From Rattus norvegicus (Eukaryota; Chordata; Mammalia; Rodentia; Muridae), in the NCBI RefSeq assembly GCF_036323735.1, contig NC_086029.1:48385857-48449856 (forward strand): a stretch of 64,000 nucleotides of DNA. Reading direction: 5' to 3'. This document shows, piece after piece, positions 44,067 to 55,003 of this stretch. The position numbers and the translations under genes are program-made. The notes under the pieces were generated by a model that saw only the letters and a program-made list of their open reading frames with translations, was not told the DNA's origin and searched no databases. Within the stretch, counting starts at the first letter, position 1. Each line of letters begins with the position of its first letter.

Positions 44067-44266
44067 AGAGTTTGTTTATTTCTGTTATTTTATTGCTGTG
44101 ACACAAGTTATTTCAGAATGTTCTGAGGGCTAGAAGTCTTACATTGGGAGTCCAGCATGGTTGGGTTGGAGGAAGGGTCTAGTGGTTCTTCACTGCATTC
44201 TCATACAGTGGGAAGAGCTGGGAAGCTCTCTGGCTTCATTCTTATTTTACATGCATGATTATTTTG

Positions 44267-44304
<38 letters not shown>

Positions 44305-44515
44305 CACTACTTGGATGCCTGGTCAGACCCTACCCCCAGAACTGGGGTTATGGACGGTTGTGACCAACCTGTGGGTGCTGGGAACAGAACCCAGGTCCTC
44401 TTCAAGAGCAACAACTGCTCCTAATGACAGAGCCACCCTCCAGCCTCTTTCTGGCCTCGTCTTAGAATATTACACCTATTTGTAAAGGTTCTACCATCTC
44501 ACTTTCCAAATACCA
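44067..44515 (-). mobile_element. MST/MLT-like MaLR LTR, split by a B3
   Basis: ATTGCTGTGACACAAG, TCTGAGGGCTAGAAGTC and CTCATACAGTGGGAAGAGC lie left of the B3; CCTCGTCTTAGAATATTACACC and TCTCACTTTCCAAATACCATC lie to its right. The order fits the antisense of an old MaLR LTR. Confidence 0.55.
44245..44447 (-). mobile_element. B3 SINE containing a (GT)n
   Basis: ATGCATGATTATTTTGCC is followed by a GT run (about 44268-44302), then TACCCCCAGAACTGGGGTTATG, GGTGCTGGGAACAGAACCC and a TAATGACAGAGCCACC head. It is an antisense B3. Confidence 0.85.
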
Positions 44516-44523
44516 TCTGTGTC

Positions 44524-44850
44524 ACCACTTTGCTGTGACAAAATTCTTGAAAGAGTCAATGTATGAAAGGTAAAGGTTTATTTGGCTCCTGATTTCAGTT
44601 TCTGTCCACAGTCACTTGGCCCTGTCACTTTGGCTGTGTGGTAATTCAGCCTCCCTTAGCGACAGGACAGAGGGATGGAGGGAGACAACTTCGTGGCTTC
44701 TTCAATGATGTAGCAACCTAGTTTCTTCCAAAGAGCCCTCCTCTCTGAAGGTTTCATCACCTCTGAGAGATGCTGCAGGCTGGCGACCATTCCTCAGCAC
44801 AGGTACACTTGCAGAGTGGATGTGGATGACAGCACTACACTCCTGTACCA
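44524..44850 (-). mobile_element. Rodent MaLR-type LTR
   Basis: TTTGCTGTGACAAAATTC, AAAGGTTTATTTGGCTCC, GGCCCTGTCACTTTGGC and TGAAGGTTTCATCACCTC match the antisense 3' half of a rodent MaLR LTR, including a reversed poly-A signal (TTTATT). Confidence 0.65.
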
Positions 44851-45694
44851 CGTCTCTGACAGGAGAACTTTAGAGGAACACAGTATCGAATGCCCTGCAG
44901 ACTGAAGGTATTAACGTCTTCCTCTCACATACTCTGCTCAGAGGATGTACTCAAAGGGAGGTGTCCCAGTGTCATGAGGATCAATTTTCTACATTTCCAG
45001 TGTTTTGACTTGATCATTGACCTCAGAGGCTTAAGAGCTTCTGTCAGCAAACACAGGGGCTTTCAGAGACCAGAGGTTCCTACAACATGTCTTCTTGTAG
45101 CCCTTCCTCTTTCGACTTGGTTCACACTTTTACACTTTTGCGTGATGTTATAGATGGAGCGAAAGGTCCACTTACCTGTGCATATGTTTAGATGAACTTG
45201 CTCCCACCCTACTGCTGACCTTGGTGCCAGTGCCTGCCATCTAGGCAGGCCTCCGCTGGCTCTCCAAACATGTCATATGTTTAGCCAGAAGACAGTCTTG
45301 TGGACGCAGAGATACAGCTGTGCCTCACACTAAAACCGACTGTGGAAGCCTGGAGTGCCTCATCTGCGCCACTGCCCCGATCCCATGAGAGAAGGTCTGC
45401 CTAAGCCAATAGCAGCTCTTAACTCCATGTGCCTGGATTTCAGGCCCCACAACACCTACAGGCACTGCCGTACCATCCCCAGCTTGATGCTCGCAAGACT
45501 GGGGGAACGTCTTGTTGTTTAAACATTCAATAGAAGCTTTGAGAGACACACAGCAAAGGGAATACACCCACCCACTGTCAAGGTCCTGCCCTGTGGATGC
45601 TGGTCCTTCCAGACCCTTCCTATGTCTAAGTCAGCAGTGAGGGGAGGGCCTCAGAGGAGGTGAGGTTGGCTAACATTCTAAACCCTCTCTGCCT

Positions 45695-45697
<3 letters not shown>
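44851..45697. other. Unique DNA, nothing recognised
   Basis: Mixed sequence. Open frames near 44890 and 45325 lack domain resemblance. Confidence 0.4.

Positions 45698-45738
<41 letters not shown>
45698..45738. repeat. (CA)n microsatellite
   Basis: About 20 uninterrupted CA units. Confidence 0.98.
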
Positions 45739-45739
<1 letters not shown>

Positions 45740-47254
45740 AGGTGTGCAAGAACGCAATGGGGTGAGCACACACACATACTCTGGTATTCTTCATGTCTTG
45801 GCCTTCTGAGCACTCTGCTTAGGAACCCATCTTTGTCCACAGCATCAGGACTCAGATATAACCCTCAGGAGCCAGGATTGCCTGGTAGTTTGGGGCATAG
45901 TGAAGGGGTGGGGAACACCCACCAAACATCCATGAAACCATGACCCCTTTAGAAACAGCATCTCCATGGATGTAAGGCTATAGGAGAGAAACAGGCTAGA
46001 AAAAAGTCTCTCTGGCCTTTTCTCCTGCTGCATGTTGTGTCTCTAAAGCATCCACACATACTTTTAAATACAATGTATGACTGTCATTTGAGGGCACAGA
46101 ATGACTCCCATTTCTGTCTCTTTAAGCCTAAATTGCTGCTGAGAAACATGAATGCTGCATTTACTTGCCAGCACCTTACAGAAAAAATGGAGAAGGAGCA
46201 GGTTTTGCAGAAGTTGAAAATGCACTCCATATTCTGTTTGCTCCTGGATGAGAGATCAGGTTGTTCCCATTTGGACCAGGTGGTGGCGCTGCAGACAAAT
46301 GGTGCTGCAAACCCTTCCTGGGCTTTGCTGCCCAGTGATGGTCTTACAACCACTGTGAGCATCCAAGAGTGGACTTGGCCAGGGCTGGAAATGTAAGGCC
46401 ATCGTCTGCACTTTGAGGTGAACTGGGACACATCTCTAAACCATGCCAGCAAGATACCTGGGCACGCACGAGACAGGATTAAAGGGCCTCCAAGGAGTGG
46501 CCCACCACAGAGAAGTCACCAGAGAGACGCTAGGACACCAGTGTGGATAGCTGAGCAGCCATGGAAAGACAAGCATGGACACAAAGATGTATGATAAGAA
46601 CATCAGACCCCAAGGACATGCCTTCTGTCTTCAAAGCAAGCCACAGGCTAAGTTCAGAGCTAGGCAACAAACCCCACCCTAAGTGAACCCCAGAGCAACT
46701 CAACATTCAGGCACCTCCCTGTTTCTGATATCCTCCTTCGATGAGAGGCCTCTACAAGCTAGGCATGTCTTTTTCATGCTGGCCAGTGATGAAGGGGATG
46801 GGTTTGTCCTGTGTCCTCTTTGTTTGCAAACCGTGCCTGCCTCACTTGGACAGTTACCAAGATCTTCTGCCCTTTGGTTCACTGCTCAATACTGGGAGTG
46901 ATCCTCCCTACAGATGTGGAAAAATAGGAGAAAACAGAGCCAGCAAATGCTCATTTAAGGAAGCAGTCCTGATGGACGGGCTGAGAACATTTTGCTTAAG
47001 TCTGTTAAAAACAAAACAAAAACTAAACACAAAAGCCTCTGAACTGAAACCTGAAAATGTCAAGAGAAAGGCCTAGCTCTTGCTCAAAAATAGCAAATGC
47101 ATCCTGATCTCTAGAAGAAAAAACTCTGAACTGGCACTTTTGGATTCACGGTCGATTTACAACCGACTTCCGAAGTCTAAGTCATAATTTAAGTATCTCA
47201 TTCTGCCCCCTTGAAACAGTGGGAAAGGGAGTGAACTGGTCAGTGAAGTGGGAC
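45739..47254. other. Unique DNA, nothing recognised
   Basis: About 1.5 kb without a recognised repeat. Frames of 111-122 codons at 46037-46452 and 46741-47076 occur, some on opposing strands. None has a domain I know. Confidence 0.45.
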
Positions 47255-47525
47255 TGGAAGGACAGCCCAGTGGGTAAGACCATCTGCTGAGCCTGCATGA
47301 GGACCTGAGTTTGCAGCCTCCCGCTCACCCCCTGCACTCACACAGAAACCAGGCATGGCTGTTGCCTGTGATCAGACTGCTCAGGTAGAAGGTGGAACTA
47401 GAGAGTCCCTTGGGCTTACCCTCCAGCCTTGTCAAAAGCCAGCAAGCCTGGGTTCACTATGAATGTCTCAGGGGAATAAGGCAGAAAGTGCTATAGCTCC
47501 TCATTGATGTCTACCTCTGACCAAA
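47255..47525 (+). mobile_element. B4/RSINE1-type composite SINE
   Basis: GGACAGCCCAGTGGGTAAGACC, ATGAGGACCTGAGTTTGC, CCAGGCATGGCTGTTGCCTG and TCTACCTCTGACCAAAGAAC lie in order. It feeds directly into the large CA array to its right. Confidence 0.75.
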
Positions 47526-47539
47526 GAACATCTCACAAA

Positions 47540-48345
47540 ACATACACATGTGCATATGCAGACATATGTGCACAGATACACATGCATACACAAACTCTCC
47601 ACACACATGCATGCACAGGCAGATACACCTGCATGCAAATGAACATGCACACAGACAGACACATACTCAGAAACACATGCATGCACACATGTACACAGAC
47701 ACACACATACACATATGCACCTGCATGCAAATGAACATGCACACAGACAGACACATACTCAGAAACACATGCATGCACACATGTACACAGACACACACAT
47801 ACACATATGCACCTGCATGCAAATGAACATGCACACAGACAGACACATACTCAGAAACACATGCATACACACATGTACACAGACACACACATATACATAT
47901 GCACATATGCATACAAATGTATAGACACACAGACACATGCATACATTCGTGCATGCATATACACATGCATGCACACGGAGACACACACAGTCTGACACAG
48001 GCAGATATACCTGCATGAACATGCATACACACAGACACATACTCAGACACACACACGTGTACACAGACCCATATCCATATACACTTACACATATGCATAC
48101 AAATGCATAGACACACAGACACATGCATACATACGTTCATGCATATACACATGCATGCACACGGAGACACACACAGTCTGACACAGGCAGATATACCTGC
48201 ATGAACATGCATACACACAGACACATACTCAGACACACACACGTGTACACAGACCCGTATACATATACACATACACATATGCATACAAATGCATAGACAC
48301 ACAGACACATGCATACATATATGCATGCATATACATATGCTTGTA
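47540..48345. repeat. CA-rich array with 92-bp and 186-bp units
   Basis: ACCTGCATGCAAATG begins at 47627, 47719 and 47811, a 92-bp unit with near-identity. Then ACATATGCATACAAATG begins at 47903, 48089 and 48275, a 186-bp unit roughly twice as long. The 219-codon minus-strand frame shows the matching 62-residue repeat because 186 is divisible by three. It is repeat translation. Confidence 0.96.
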
Positions 48346-48490
48346 CTAATTTACTTTCAACTTTATGTGTATGATGGTTTTTGCTGACTACATGCATACC
48401 TGGTGCCTGGGGGGCCAGAAGAAGGATTCCGATCTCTTTAGAACTAAACTTACAGATGGGTGTGAGCCATCTCCACAGCCACGTGCATAT
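48346..48490 (-). mobile_element. B3-type SINE, partial
   Basis: TTTATGTGTATGATGGTTTTTGC, GGTGCCTGGGGGGCCAGAAG and GGTGTGAGCCATCTCCACAGCC give an antisense, internally deleted B3. It abuts the right edge of the CA array. Confidence 0.7.
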
Positions 48491-48808
48491 AAACATTTTT
48501 CAAATGCATATATATGTATTATAAGTTATAATACAGAATATGATATCTGTAAGAGTATACATTATAATATATATAATATACATGTAGTAGTGGACATAAG
48601 AGAAAGCTGAGTCCCTTACTCAGAGCATCACCACTTTCCCCTTTTGGTTTTGTTTGGTTTGGTTTTTTATTACCACATATTAAGTAGACATAAATGGGGT
48701 TTGTTATGGTATTTTTTTGTGTATACAAATATTACATAAGCCTCCCACTACCCCTCTCTTTCTCCCTCCCATTTCTGTTGACCCTCTTCTCCTTAACGAC
48801 CCACCCCT
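48491..48808. other. AT-rich DNA, possible old L1 3' UTR
   Basis: The stretch at 48500-48600 is AT-rich with TATAATATA words. A CT-rich part at about 48740-48805, continuing as CCCTTTTACTTTCC at 49172, resembles antisense rodent L1 3' UTR. The L1 identification is weak. Confidence 0.35.
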
Positions 48809-49170
48809 TGCAGTGGTTTGAGTAGGTATGGCCCCCATAGACTCATGTGTTTGAATAGTTAGCCACAGTGAGTGGCACTATTAGGAGGTGTGGCCTTGTT
48901 GGAGGAAGTGTGTCGCTGAGGTAGGTAGGGAAGTAGGATTTGAGGTCTCTTACGCTCAAGCTACACCCAGTATGACACAGTCTCCTTCTGTTGCCTTCGG
49001 AGCAGGATATAAAACTCTCAGCTTCTGCACCATGCCTGCCTGGATGCCGCCATGCTTCCTGCCATGATGATAATGGACTGAACCTCTGAACTGTAAGCCA
49101 GCCCCAATTAAATGTTGTCCTTATAAGAGTTATGGTATCTGTTCACAACAACGAGACCCTAACTACGACA
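48809..49170 (+). mobile_element. MTD-like MaLR LTR, near complete
   Basis: It starts TGCAGTGGTTTGAGTAGG and has TATTAGGAGGTGTGGCC, TGTTGGAGGAAGTGTGTC, GATGATAATGGACTGAACC and AGCCAGCCCCAATTAAATG, ending CTACGACA. Flanks CCCCT and CCCCC may be a 5-bp duplication with one change. The MTD label is from memory of the rodent MaLR consensus. Confidence 0.78.
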
Positions 49171-49289
49171 CCCCCTTTTACTTTCCTGTCTTTGGGGGCT
49201 GGAACAACCTAAGGAACTTCCTTAAGAGTCACAGTTTTCATGAAATGAACCATGACGAAGAGAACTGTGATACCACCTTTTGGGAGATA

Positions 49290-49470
49290 GAGATGAGAGG
49301 GCCACAGGGCTCACTGGCCAGCAAACATAATTTACATGGTGAGTCCTAGGCCAGTGAGAAACTCTATCTTAAAATGAAATAATATAAAATCAAAACAAAA
49401 CAAGGCAGATGGTGCCTGAGGAGTAACACCTAACGTTGTCCTCTGGCCTCCACATGCGTATGTGTGCACA
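49290..49470 (+). mobile_element. B4-type SINE, 3' half
   Basis: CACTGGCCAGCAAACATAATT, CCAGTGAGAAACTCTATC, GGTGCCTGAGGAGTAACACC and TCCTCTGGCCTCCACATGCG give the B4/RSINE1 3' half. Confidence 0.75.
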
Positions 49471-49804
49471 CATATACGCCATAAATGAATAAACAAGTAA
49501 GTAAACAGATAGATAAATGCAGTGTCATGCCAAGATGCCTTCTTCCTTTCCTCCCTCAGCCCCTCTCCTCTCTTTCCGACCACACCCATTACACTAATAA
49601 ATAGCCATTGTCAAAATCATTTTAGAAAACACAAAATGCCAAACAATCAATAATGTAATCAATCAAATACTGGTGTCTTCTTTCTCTGGTGTCCGCTCAC
49701 TCTTGGGCAAGCTTTCAGATTTCAATGCTGGTCAAACCATGGAAGGGACCCACCTGCTGCCTTTCCCCCAACAAGAATTCTAGTGAGGCCCTGAGATCAT
49801 GAGA
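49471..49804. other. Unique DNA, nothing recognised
   Basis: A/T-rich then mixed sequence. No repeat assigned. Confidence 0.35.
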
Positions 49805-50996
49805 CCTGGAGAGCTGGCCCTGCCCCTCACTGCCTCAGCACACAGAAGACATAAAAGTTATGGTATCTGATGCAGGTGTTGTCAAATGGAGGTCCCACCG
49901 AGATCAGGAAAGAGAGGACAACCTGACGAGATCATCCCAAGAAGCCGGCTGGTGAAGAAGGAAGGACGCATTGGGGGAAATGGGCCAGAAAAGGCCCCAG
50001 TAAGCAGGATACAGAAGGACCACAGGAATTGAAAGCATGTGCAAAGAAAACTGAAGATTTGGACTAGTGGTGAGTAAACCTTGCAAAAAGGGACAAGGTA
50101 ATAACGATAAAATGCTTTTGTGTATGTGTTTCTTCTTAAATCTCGCAGGCCTATGCCCGGTTCTCAGTGTCCTGATGACACAGGCATCGTCAAAGCCAGG
50201 CCTTGTACCTCACCTCCCCTGAGCAGCACTATAGAGCTGCCCTTGCTTGAAGAAGCTGCAGGTGAGCTGGCCCTGAGGACATGAGTTGCAAGAGCTGGCC
50301 CTGCCACTTATCTGCCATGAGATGGCCTGGCTGAGGGAGCTATCCCCTCCCCCAGCCACCTACAGCAGGCAGGAGAACTGGTCCTGCCTTTTACAAGCTA
50401 CAGCCCTAGGGAGAGCAGGTCCTGCACCTCACCTGGGCAGGGAGCAGAGCTGGCCCTAGTTGTAGGAGTTTTGAGTGAGCCAGCATGAGGGCCTGAGAGC
50501 CTTGCCCACTGTAGACTGTGTGAGCTAGCTGGGACAGACCTGGAGAGCCCACCTTCGTGGTGTGGGTACAGGAGAGCAGGTGGGCTGACCAGCTCAGCCA
50601 CGGCCCAAGCCCAGATCCAAGGCTTTAAGCTGAACCACCCCAACATTTACACCATGAATGAGCTTCTGGAGTCCATGAAGGGGCCAGTTCTGCGGATCCA
50701 AAGCTGCAGGATCTCCATGACACACAGCAACAACAGGATGTCCAAGAGGAGTCCCAGTGAGGTTTCTGTATTGATAGCATAGAAGAAGCTGGAAGCCTCA
50801 GACCTGACGAACGACTCATGACAATGAACATTTGTGAGTAAAGCTGTGTGGACAAAGGGTATACTGTGGGACGCACTGTGACACACTGTAGCTTCCACAA
50901 TGAGATTTGTTTCCTTTTATTTGGGAAGGGGAGTTGCATAGGTGGAGGATTAATGTATATGCTGTGACATTCACAAAAAACAATAAAAAAAAAAAG
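49805..50996 (+). mobile_element. Unassigned retroposon-like element
   Basis: The motif GAGCTGGCCCTG or a near form recurs at about 49810, 50264, 50297 and 50446, in a region of diverged internal repeats. The block ends CAATAAAAAAAAAAAAG at about 50981-50996, a poly-A signal plus A tail. This fits an old retroposed element, possibly the 3' part of a rodent L1-like family. I cannot name it. The 134-codon minus-strand frame (50625-51029) is antisense. Confidence 0.5.
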
Positions 50997-51414
50997 ATGT
51001 TTTAACAGGCTAAAATAGAAATCTTTCATAATTAAATTTTATATTTATTTTAACTTAAAAAAAATTCCAGTAAACATGCCCAGCATGCTCACAGTTCATT
51101 TCTCAGGGCAACACAAACTGTTTCTTTATGCTGTTTGTCTAGAGGTGCCAGAGCCCTGTCCCCCCTAAGCTGGCTGCTTAGAGCTTCCTGCAGGCATGTT
51201 CCTCTCAAAGCCTGAGATGAGACCCTGTGAGTGGATCTCCCCAAAGCTAAACCTTTCCCATGTCAAAGACCCATCTCCTGCAAACGCAAGCCCTGCTTGC
51301 TTGCTGCCCCATTACAGCATACATCCTTCACACAGCCTGCAAAACAATTGATTTTCACGCTAGGACATTAGTGTTCTCAGTCCACTACAGAGATAAGTCA
51401 GCTGATTTACTACC
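50997..51414. other. Unique DNA, nothing recognised
   Basis: Mixed sequence; A/T-rich to 51060. Confidence 0.35.
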
Positions 51415-51709
51415 TGTGATAGCTAACACTGACTCTCAACTTGACAGGGCCTAGTATCACCTAGGAGACAAGACTATGCTGATACCTGTGAGGAATTCTC
51501 TTGATTATGTTAGTCAGGGTGTGAAAACCCACCCCAAAACTAAATGAACACCATCCTTCTCTCCTGAACTGGGATCCTGAACTGCATGCTGGGAAGGAAG
51601 CCCGCTGCACACCAGGGTACAGCCCCTCTCTGCTTCCTAACAGTAGATTCAGCACAAGCTGGGCAGCTCTCTCCTCACGACTGCTACCAAACCCAGGCCT
51701 TCCCCACTA

Positions 51710-52139
51710 TGATGGTTTGTGTATGCTTGGCTCAGGGAGTAGCACTATTAAGAGGTTTGGCCTGGTTGGAGTAGGTGTGTCACTGTGAGGGTAAGCTTTA
51801 GGACCCTCATCCTACCTGTCTGGAAGTCAGTTTTCTCCTAGCGGCCTTCTGATCAAGAAGTCGTCTAGTGCCGTGCCGGCCTGAATGCTGCCATGCTCCC
51901 ACCCTGACAGTAATGGACTGAATCTCTGAACCTGTAAGCCAGCCCCAATTAAATGTTCTCTTTATAAGAGTTGCCTTCATCAGGGTTGGGGATTTAGCTT
52001 AGTGGTAGAGCGCTGGCCTAGCAAGCGCAAGGCCCTGGGTTTGGTCCCCAGCTCTGAAAAAAAAGAAAAAAAAAAAAAAAAAAAAGAGTTGCCTTCATCA
52101 TGGTGTTTGTTCACAGCAGTAAAAACCCAAACTAAGACA
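51710..52139 (+). mobile_element. MTD-like LTR, nested, itself split by an ID
   Basis: GATGGTTTGTGTATGCTTGG, AGTAGCACTATTAAGAGG, GTAATGGACTGAATC and AGCCAGCCCCAATTAAATG lie left of the ID; TGGTGTTTGTTCACAGCAG and CCCAAACTAAGACA lie to its right. It is the same family as 48809-49170. Confidence 0.82.
51966..52100 (+). mobile_element. ID element, innermost of a three-level nest
   Basis: The body at about 51983-52056 has GGTTGGGGATTTAGCTTAG, CTAGCAAGCGCAAGG and GGGTTTGGTCCCC (B box changed at one base). AAGAGTTGCCTTCATCA is identical at 51966-51982 and 52084-52100. The A tail of about 26 has one G. Confidence 0.97.
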
Positions 52140-52249
52140 CCCATCATGGTGGACTGCATCCTGGAACTGAGAGCCAGAGAAGCCTTTTCTCTCTAAAGCC
52201 GCTTTTGTCAGAGCATCTTCTGGGAGCAACAGGAAAAGTAACTAAGACA

Positions 52250-53109
52250 CTAGCCTTTCACAAAGGGAAAGGGTTTTGAATTGACACCACCTCCTGGCAC
52301 GAACAGCAGGACCCGACCTTCGGGGTAAGTTTAGCAAACGCCTGATATATCTCGGCTCAAGACTGGGGTCTTCCTCAGCCCCTGACTGAGCTGGCTCATT
52401 TAGGTCCAATCCCTTCCAAAGACCCGAGCGAATGAGGAAAGCAAGCTCTGGGCCTTGCCTGGCTCACTCTAGTAAATGAATGAGCCGGCTCACTTCCTCC
52501 TCTGCGCTCTTGAATCCCAGCACCTTTACCGTGCCAGTAAACTTGCAGCCCACAAAAGCAGTCCGATCTCATAATTAAATTAGGCGCTTGTGGGAAATGG
52601 CACAATTAAAACCAGAAAATAAATTACAGGGACAGACTCCCACTAGGGTGGGACTTTTCTTATTTAGTGGAGAGGAAACACAATTATGGAGCTAGCTTAT
52701 TAAAACACCTCCTCAGATAGCAGGGCTCCTCCCTGCGCACTGGGCGCCTGCTCCGTATGAAGCAGAGCAACGCAGCTTCCTTCCTCCAGATCAAATTAGA
52801 AAGCAGAACGCGTGATTCCCCAGGAGAGATATTTACAGCTCGAAGTAGTCTGGAAAGAAATTTAATCAGAAGCCACCCGGAAATTATCAGGGAAGCAGGT
52901 TGTTCCCACCCTTTCGTGGCGATAAGACTGGGAGTTTTTTTGGGGTGCGTCTCTCACAACATTTATTGGAATTTGCATAAGCCTTAGGGAGTAAACAAAA
53001 GAATAAAAATGTACATTTTGGGATATGAACAGGAAAACCCTTGTGCTGTTAGGTGGTAAGAAATAAAGGTAGTTGTGGATGCAATGGTGAGGTATTTGGG
53101 TGTAAGGCA
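52250..53109. other. Unique DNA; possible conserved non-coding block
   Basis: No repeat was recognised. Homeodomain-type cores are dense in 52560-52985: CATAATTAAATTAGG, CACAATTAAAACC, CACAATTATGG and TTTAATCAGAAG. This looks like developmental regulatory DNA; conservation is untested. Confidence 0.4.
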
Positions 53110-53322
53110 GTGTTTGTTTTCGTTTTGAGGCAGCGTCGGAAGTGCCTTAGCTGGCTTCTGTAGAAGTGATTACCGGGAATCCCTGACCCTCCTGCCTCCA
53201 CTACTCTAGCGTTGAGATTACAAGTGTGCTCTTCTTACCTAGTTTACGCACGGCTAGAATGCACCCAGGGCTCTGTGTGTGCCACGAAAGCTCTCTACCC
53301 ACTGAGCCACATCCCAGCCCAT
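53110..53322 (-). mobile_element. B4/ID_B1-type composite SINE
   Basis: A B1-like part (TTTTCGTTTTGAGGCAGCG, GAGATTACAAGTGTGC) is followed by an ID-like head in reverse (AAGCTCTCTACCCACTGAGC, CACATCCCAGCCC). Confidence 0.78.
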
Positions 53323-53536
53323 AAGATGATGTTTGCATGTGTGTATTTAATGGTCATTAGCCATGTGCCCTAGGGGCTTGATGATCGGAAAGACCCATCC
53401 AATACAAGAGTGGGAAACATCGCCTTTGGGTGAACCGACTTGGGTTCAGCGTGGCCACACCTGCAAACCTCAGCCTCTGCACCTATACCACAGGGATTAC
53501 AAAAGATACCCAATGTCAGTTATCTCTTTATTATTA

Positions 53537-53540
<4 letters not shown>

Positions 53541-53572
<32 letters not shown>
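53541..53572. repeat. (CA)n microsatellite
   Basis: About 16 CA units. The 158-codon frame across it (53363-53839) has Thr-His repeats and SINE sequence and is not a gene. Confidence 0.97.
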
Positions 53573-53574
<2 letters not shown>

Positions 53575-53721
53575 ACAGGGAGCTGGGGAGGTCACAGAAA
53601 AATGGAGCAATTCCTTTCTCCCTCTCCACTCTGTGCTTTTCAGGACTGAGCTCAGGTTACTGTGCGTGGTGGCGAGTGCTGTTATAGCTGAGCTTTCCCT
53701 CCACTCCGGCAGCTGTCTTAT

Positions 53722-53942
53722 TTTATTAAAGATTCTATTTGTACTGTTGACCGTGCGCCTGTGTGTGTGGAGGGTAGGTATGTGCATGTGTGCAGTGCCC
53801 CAGAAGTCAATAGAGGCTGTAAGATCCCCCTGCAGCTAGGGTTACAGGTGGCTGAGAGACACCCAACATGGGTGCTGGAAACTGATCCTGGGTCTTCTCC
53901 AAGAGCAGTAAATGCTCTTAGCTGATGAACCATCTCTCCAGC
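53722..53942 (-). mobile_element. B3 SINE
   Basis: TTTATTAAAGATTCTATTTG, CCCCAGAAGTCAATAGAGG, GGGTGCTGGAAACTGATCC and GCTGATGAACCATCTCTCC give a full antisense B3. Confidence 0.88.
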
Positions 53943-54003
53943 CACATGTCAATTATACATTAAAGAACATAAATACCAATACACATCTTCATGTTTTTTC
54001 CCA

Positions 54004-54183
54004 CGGACACACACACACATGCAAACACATATGCACTCACACACACATGCACACACACATACACACATGCACACACACATACACACAGATGCACAAATGC
54101 ACACATGCACACGTACTCACATATACATGCATATACACATGCATGCACGCACACACACAAACACACACACATACAAACACATC
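54004..54183. repeat. CA-rich array
   Basis: CACACATGCACACAC-type words, with ATGCAAACACATATGC and CACATGCATGCACGC variants. Thr/His and Val/Cys frames are repeat translation. Confidence 0.95.
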
Positions 54184-54224
54184 ATAGAGAGCAGTGTATG
54201 CAGCCTCGTTCACTCCCATGTTTA

Positions 54225-54345
54225 ACTGATGAGTAAGTGCCATTAATCCCACTACCATGTCAGAACAAGGGAAACTGAGGCATGAAGAGTCTGAGTGATA
54301 CCAAAGTCACATAGCCACAGAAGCTCACCCCAGAACCGTGTTCTA
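54225..54345 (-). mobile_element. MIR SINE core
   Basis: AGGGAAACTGAGGCATGAAG and CCAAAGTCACATAGCCACAG are the antisense MIR core in the right order and spacing. Confidence 0.7.
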
Positions 54346-55003
54346 GGAAGTTAGATCTCTTTTTTCCCTTCGGTAAATGGAACAATGGCCTCCTGAATAA
54401 AGAGGCGACACTGAGATGTCCAGTGAGCCTCCGCCCTGCACAGGGCCGTTCGCCATCACTGCCGGAACAGAAATGCATGCTGCCCTCCTCACTTTTCTCC
54501 TGTTTACACAAACTTCATTCTGCCACGGTTTTAATAACATCAGTTCTCGGTTAGCAATTCAGGCACCATGGTAAAACCAGAGAGTCAACGGAGCTGGCTC
54601 TTTACCCACAGATCACAGCGGCGTAACAGCTGGGCACTGTTCTCAATGGCCAGTCACATCGCTGCTTTCTTTCCGGTGGCGGCTGGGCCTGCACATGTCT
54701 TATTCAGCTCATACACAGACAGCAAGGCACACGGGTATACTGTCGTATCTTACAAAAATAAAAATGAATGTTTGAAAGAGGAAAATGGCTAAAAATATAA
54801 GTGCAGAAGGCAAATGCGGTCATAATGGAGATGAGTTTTTAAAAAATGTAAACAGAGTCACAAACATCATATTGCTCTGTTAGATGCAATCTCACTGCTT
54901 TGACCAAATTCTTGACAAGAAGCAACCTAACCCACAGTTCAGAGATGCAGTCCATTATGGCAACAAGAGTTGAGGCGGGGACGTGCTTTATCTATAGGCT
55001 GCA
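54346..55003. other. Unique DNA, nothing recognised
   Basis: Mixed sequence. The 74-codon frame at 54568-54792 has no known domain. Confidence 0.4.

Larger units (their letters stand above)
51415..52249 (+). mobile_element. Rodent MaLR LTR split by an MTD-like LTR
   Basis: The left part (51415-51709) has ACTGACTCTCAACTTGACAGG and GAATTCTCTTGATTATG. The right part (52140-52249) has CATGGTGGACTGCATCC, GCTTTTGTCAGAGCATC and a terminus AAGTAACTAAGACA. Flanks CTACC (51410-51414) and CTAGC (52250-52254) may be its 5-bp duplication with one change. It is the outermost of three nested elements. Confidence 0.75.

Noticed and set aside
47667..48326. A 219-codon Cys/Val/Met frame on the minus strand
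   Set aside because: Its 62-residue periodicity equals the 186-bp DNA repeat unit; it is repeat translation.
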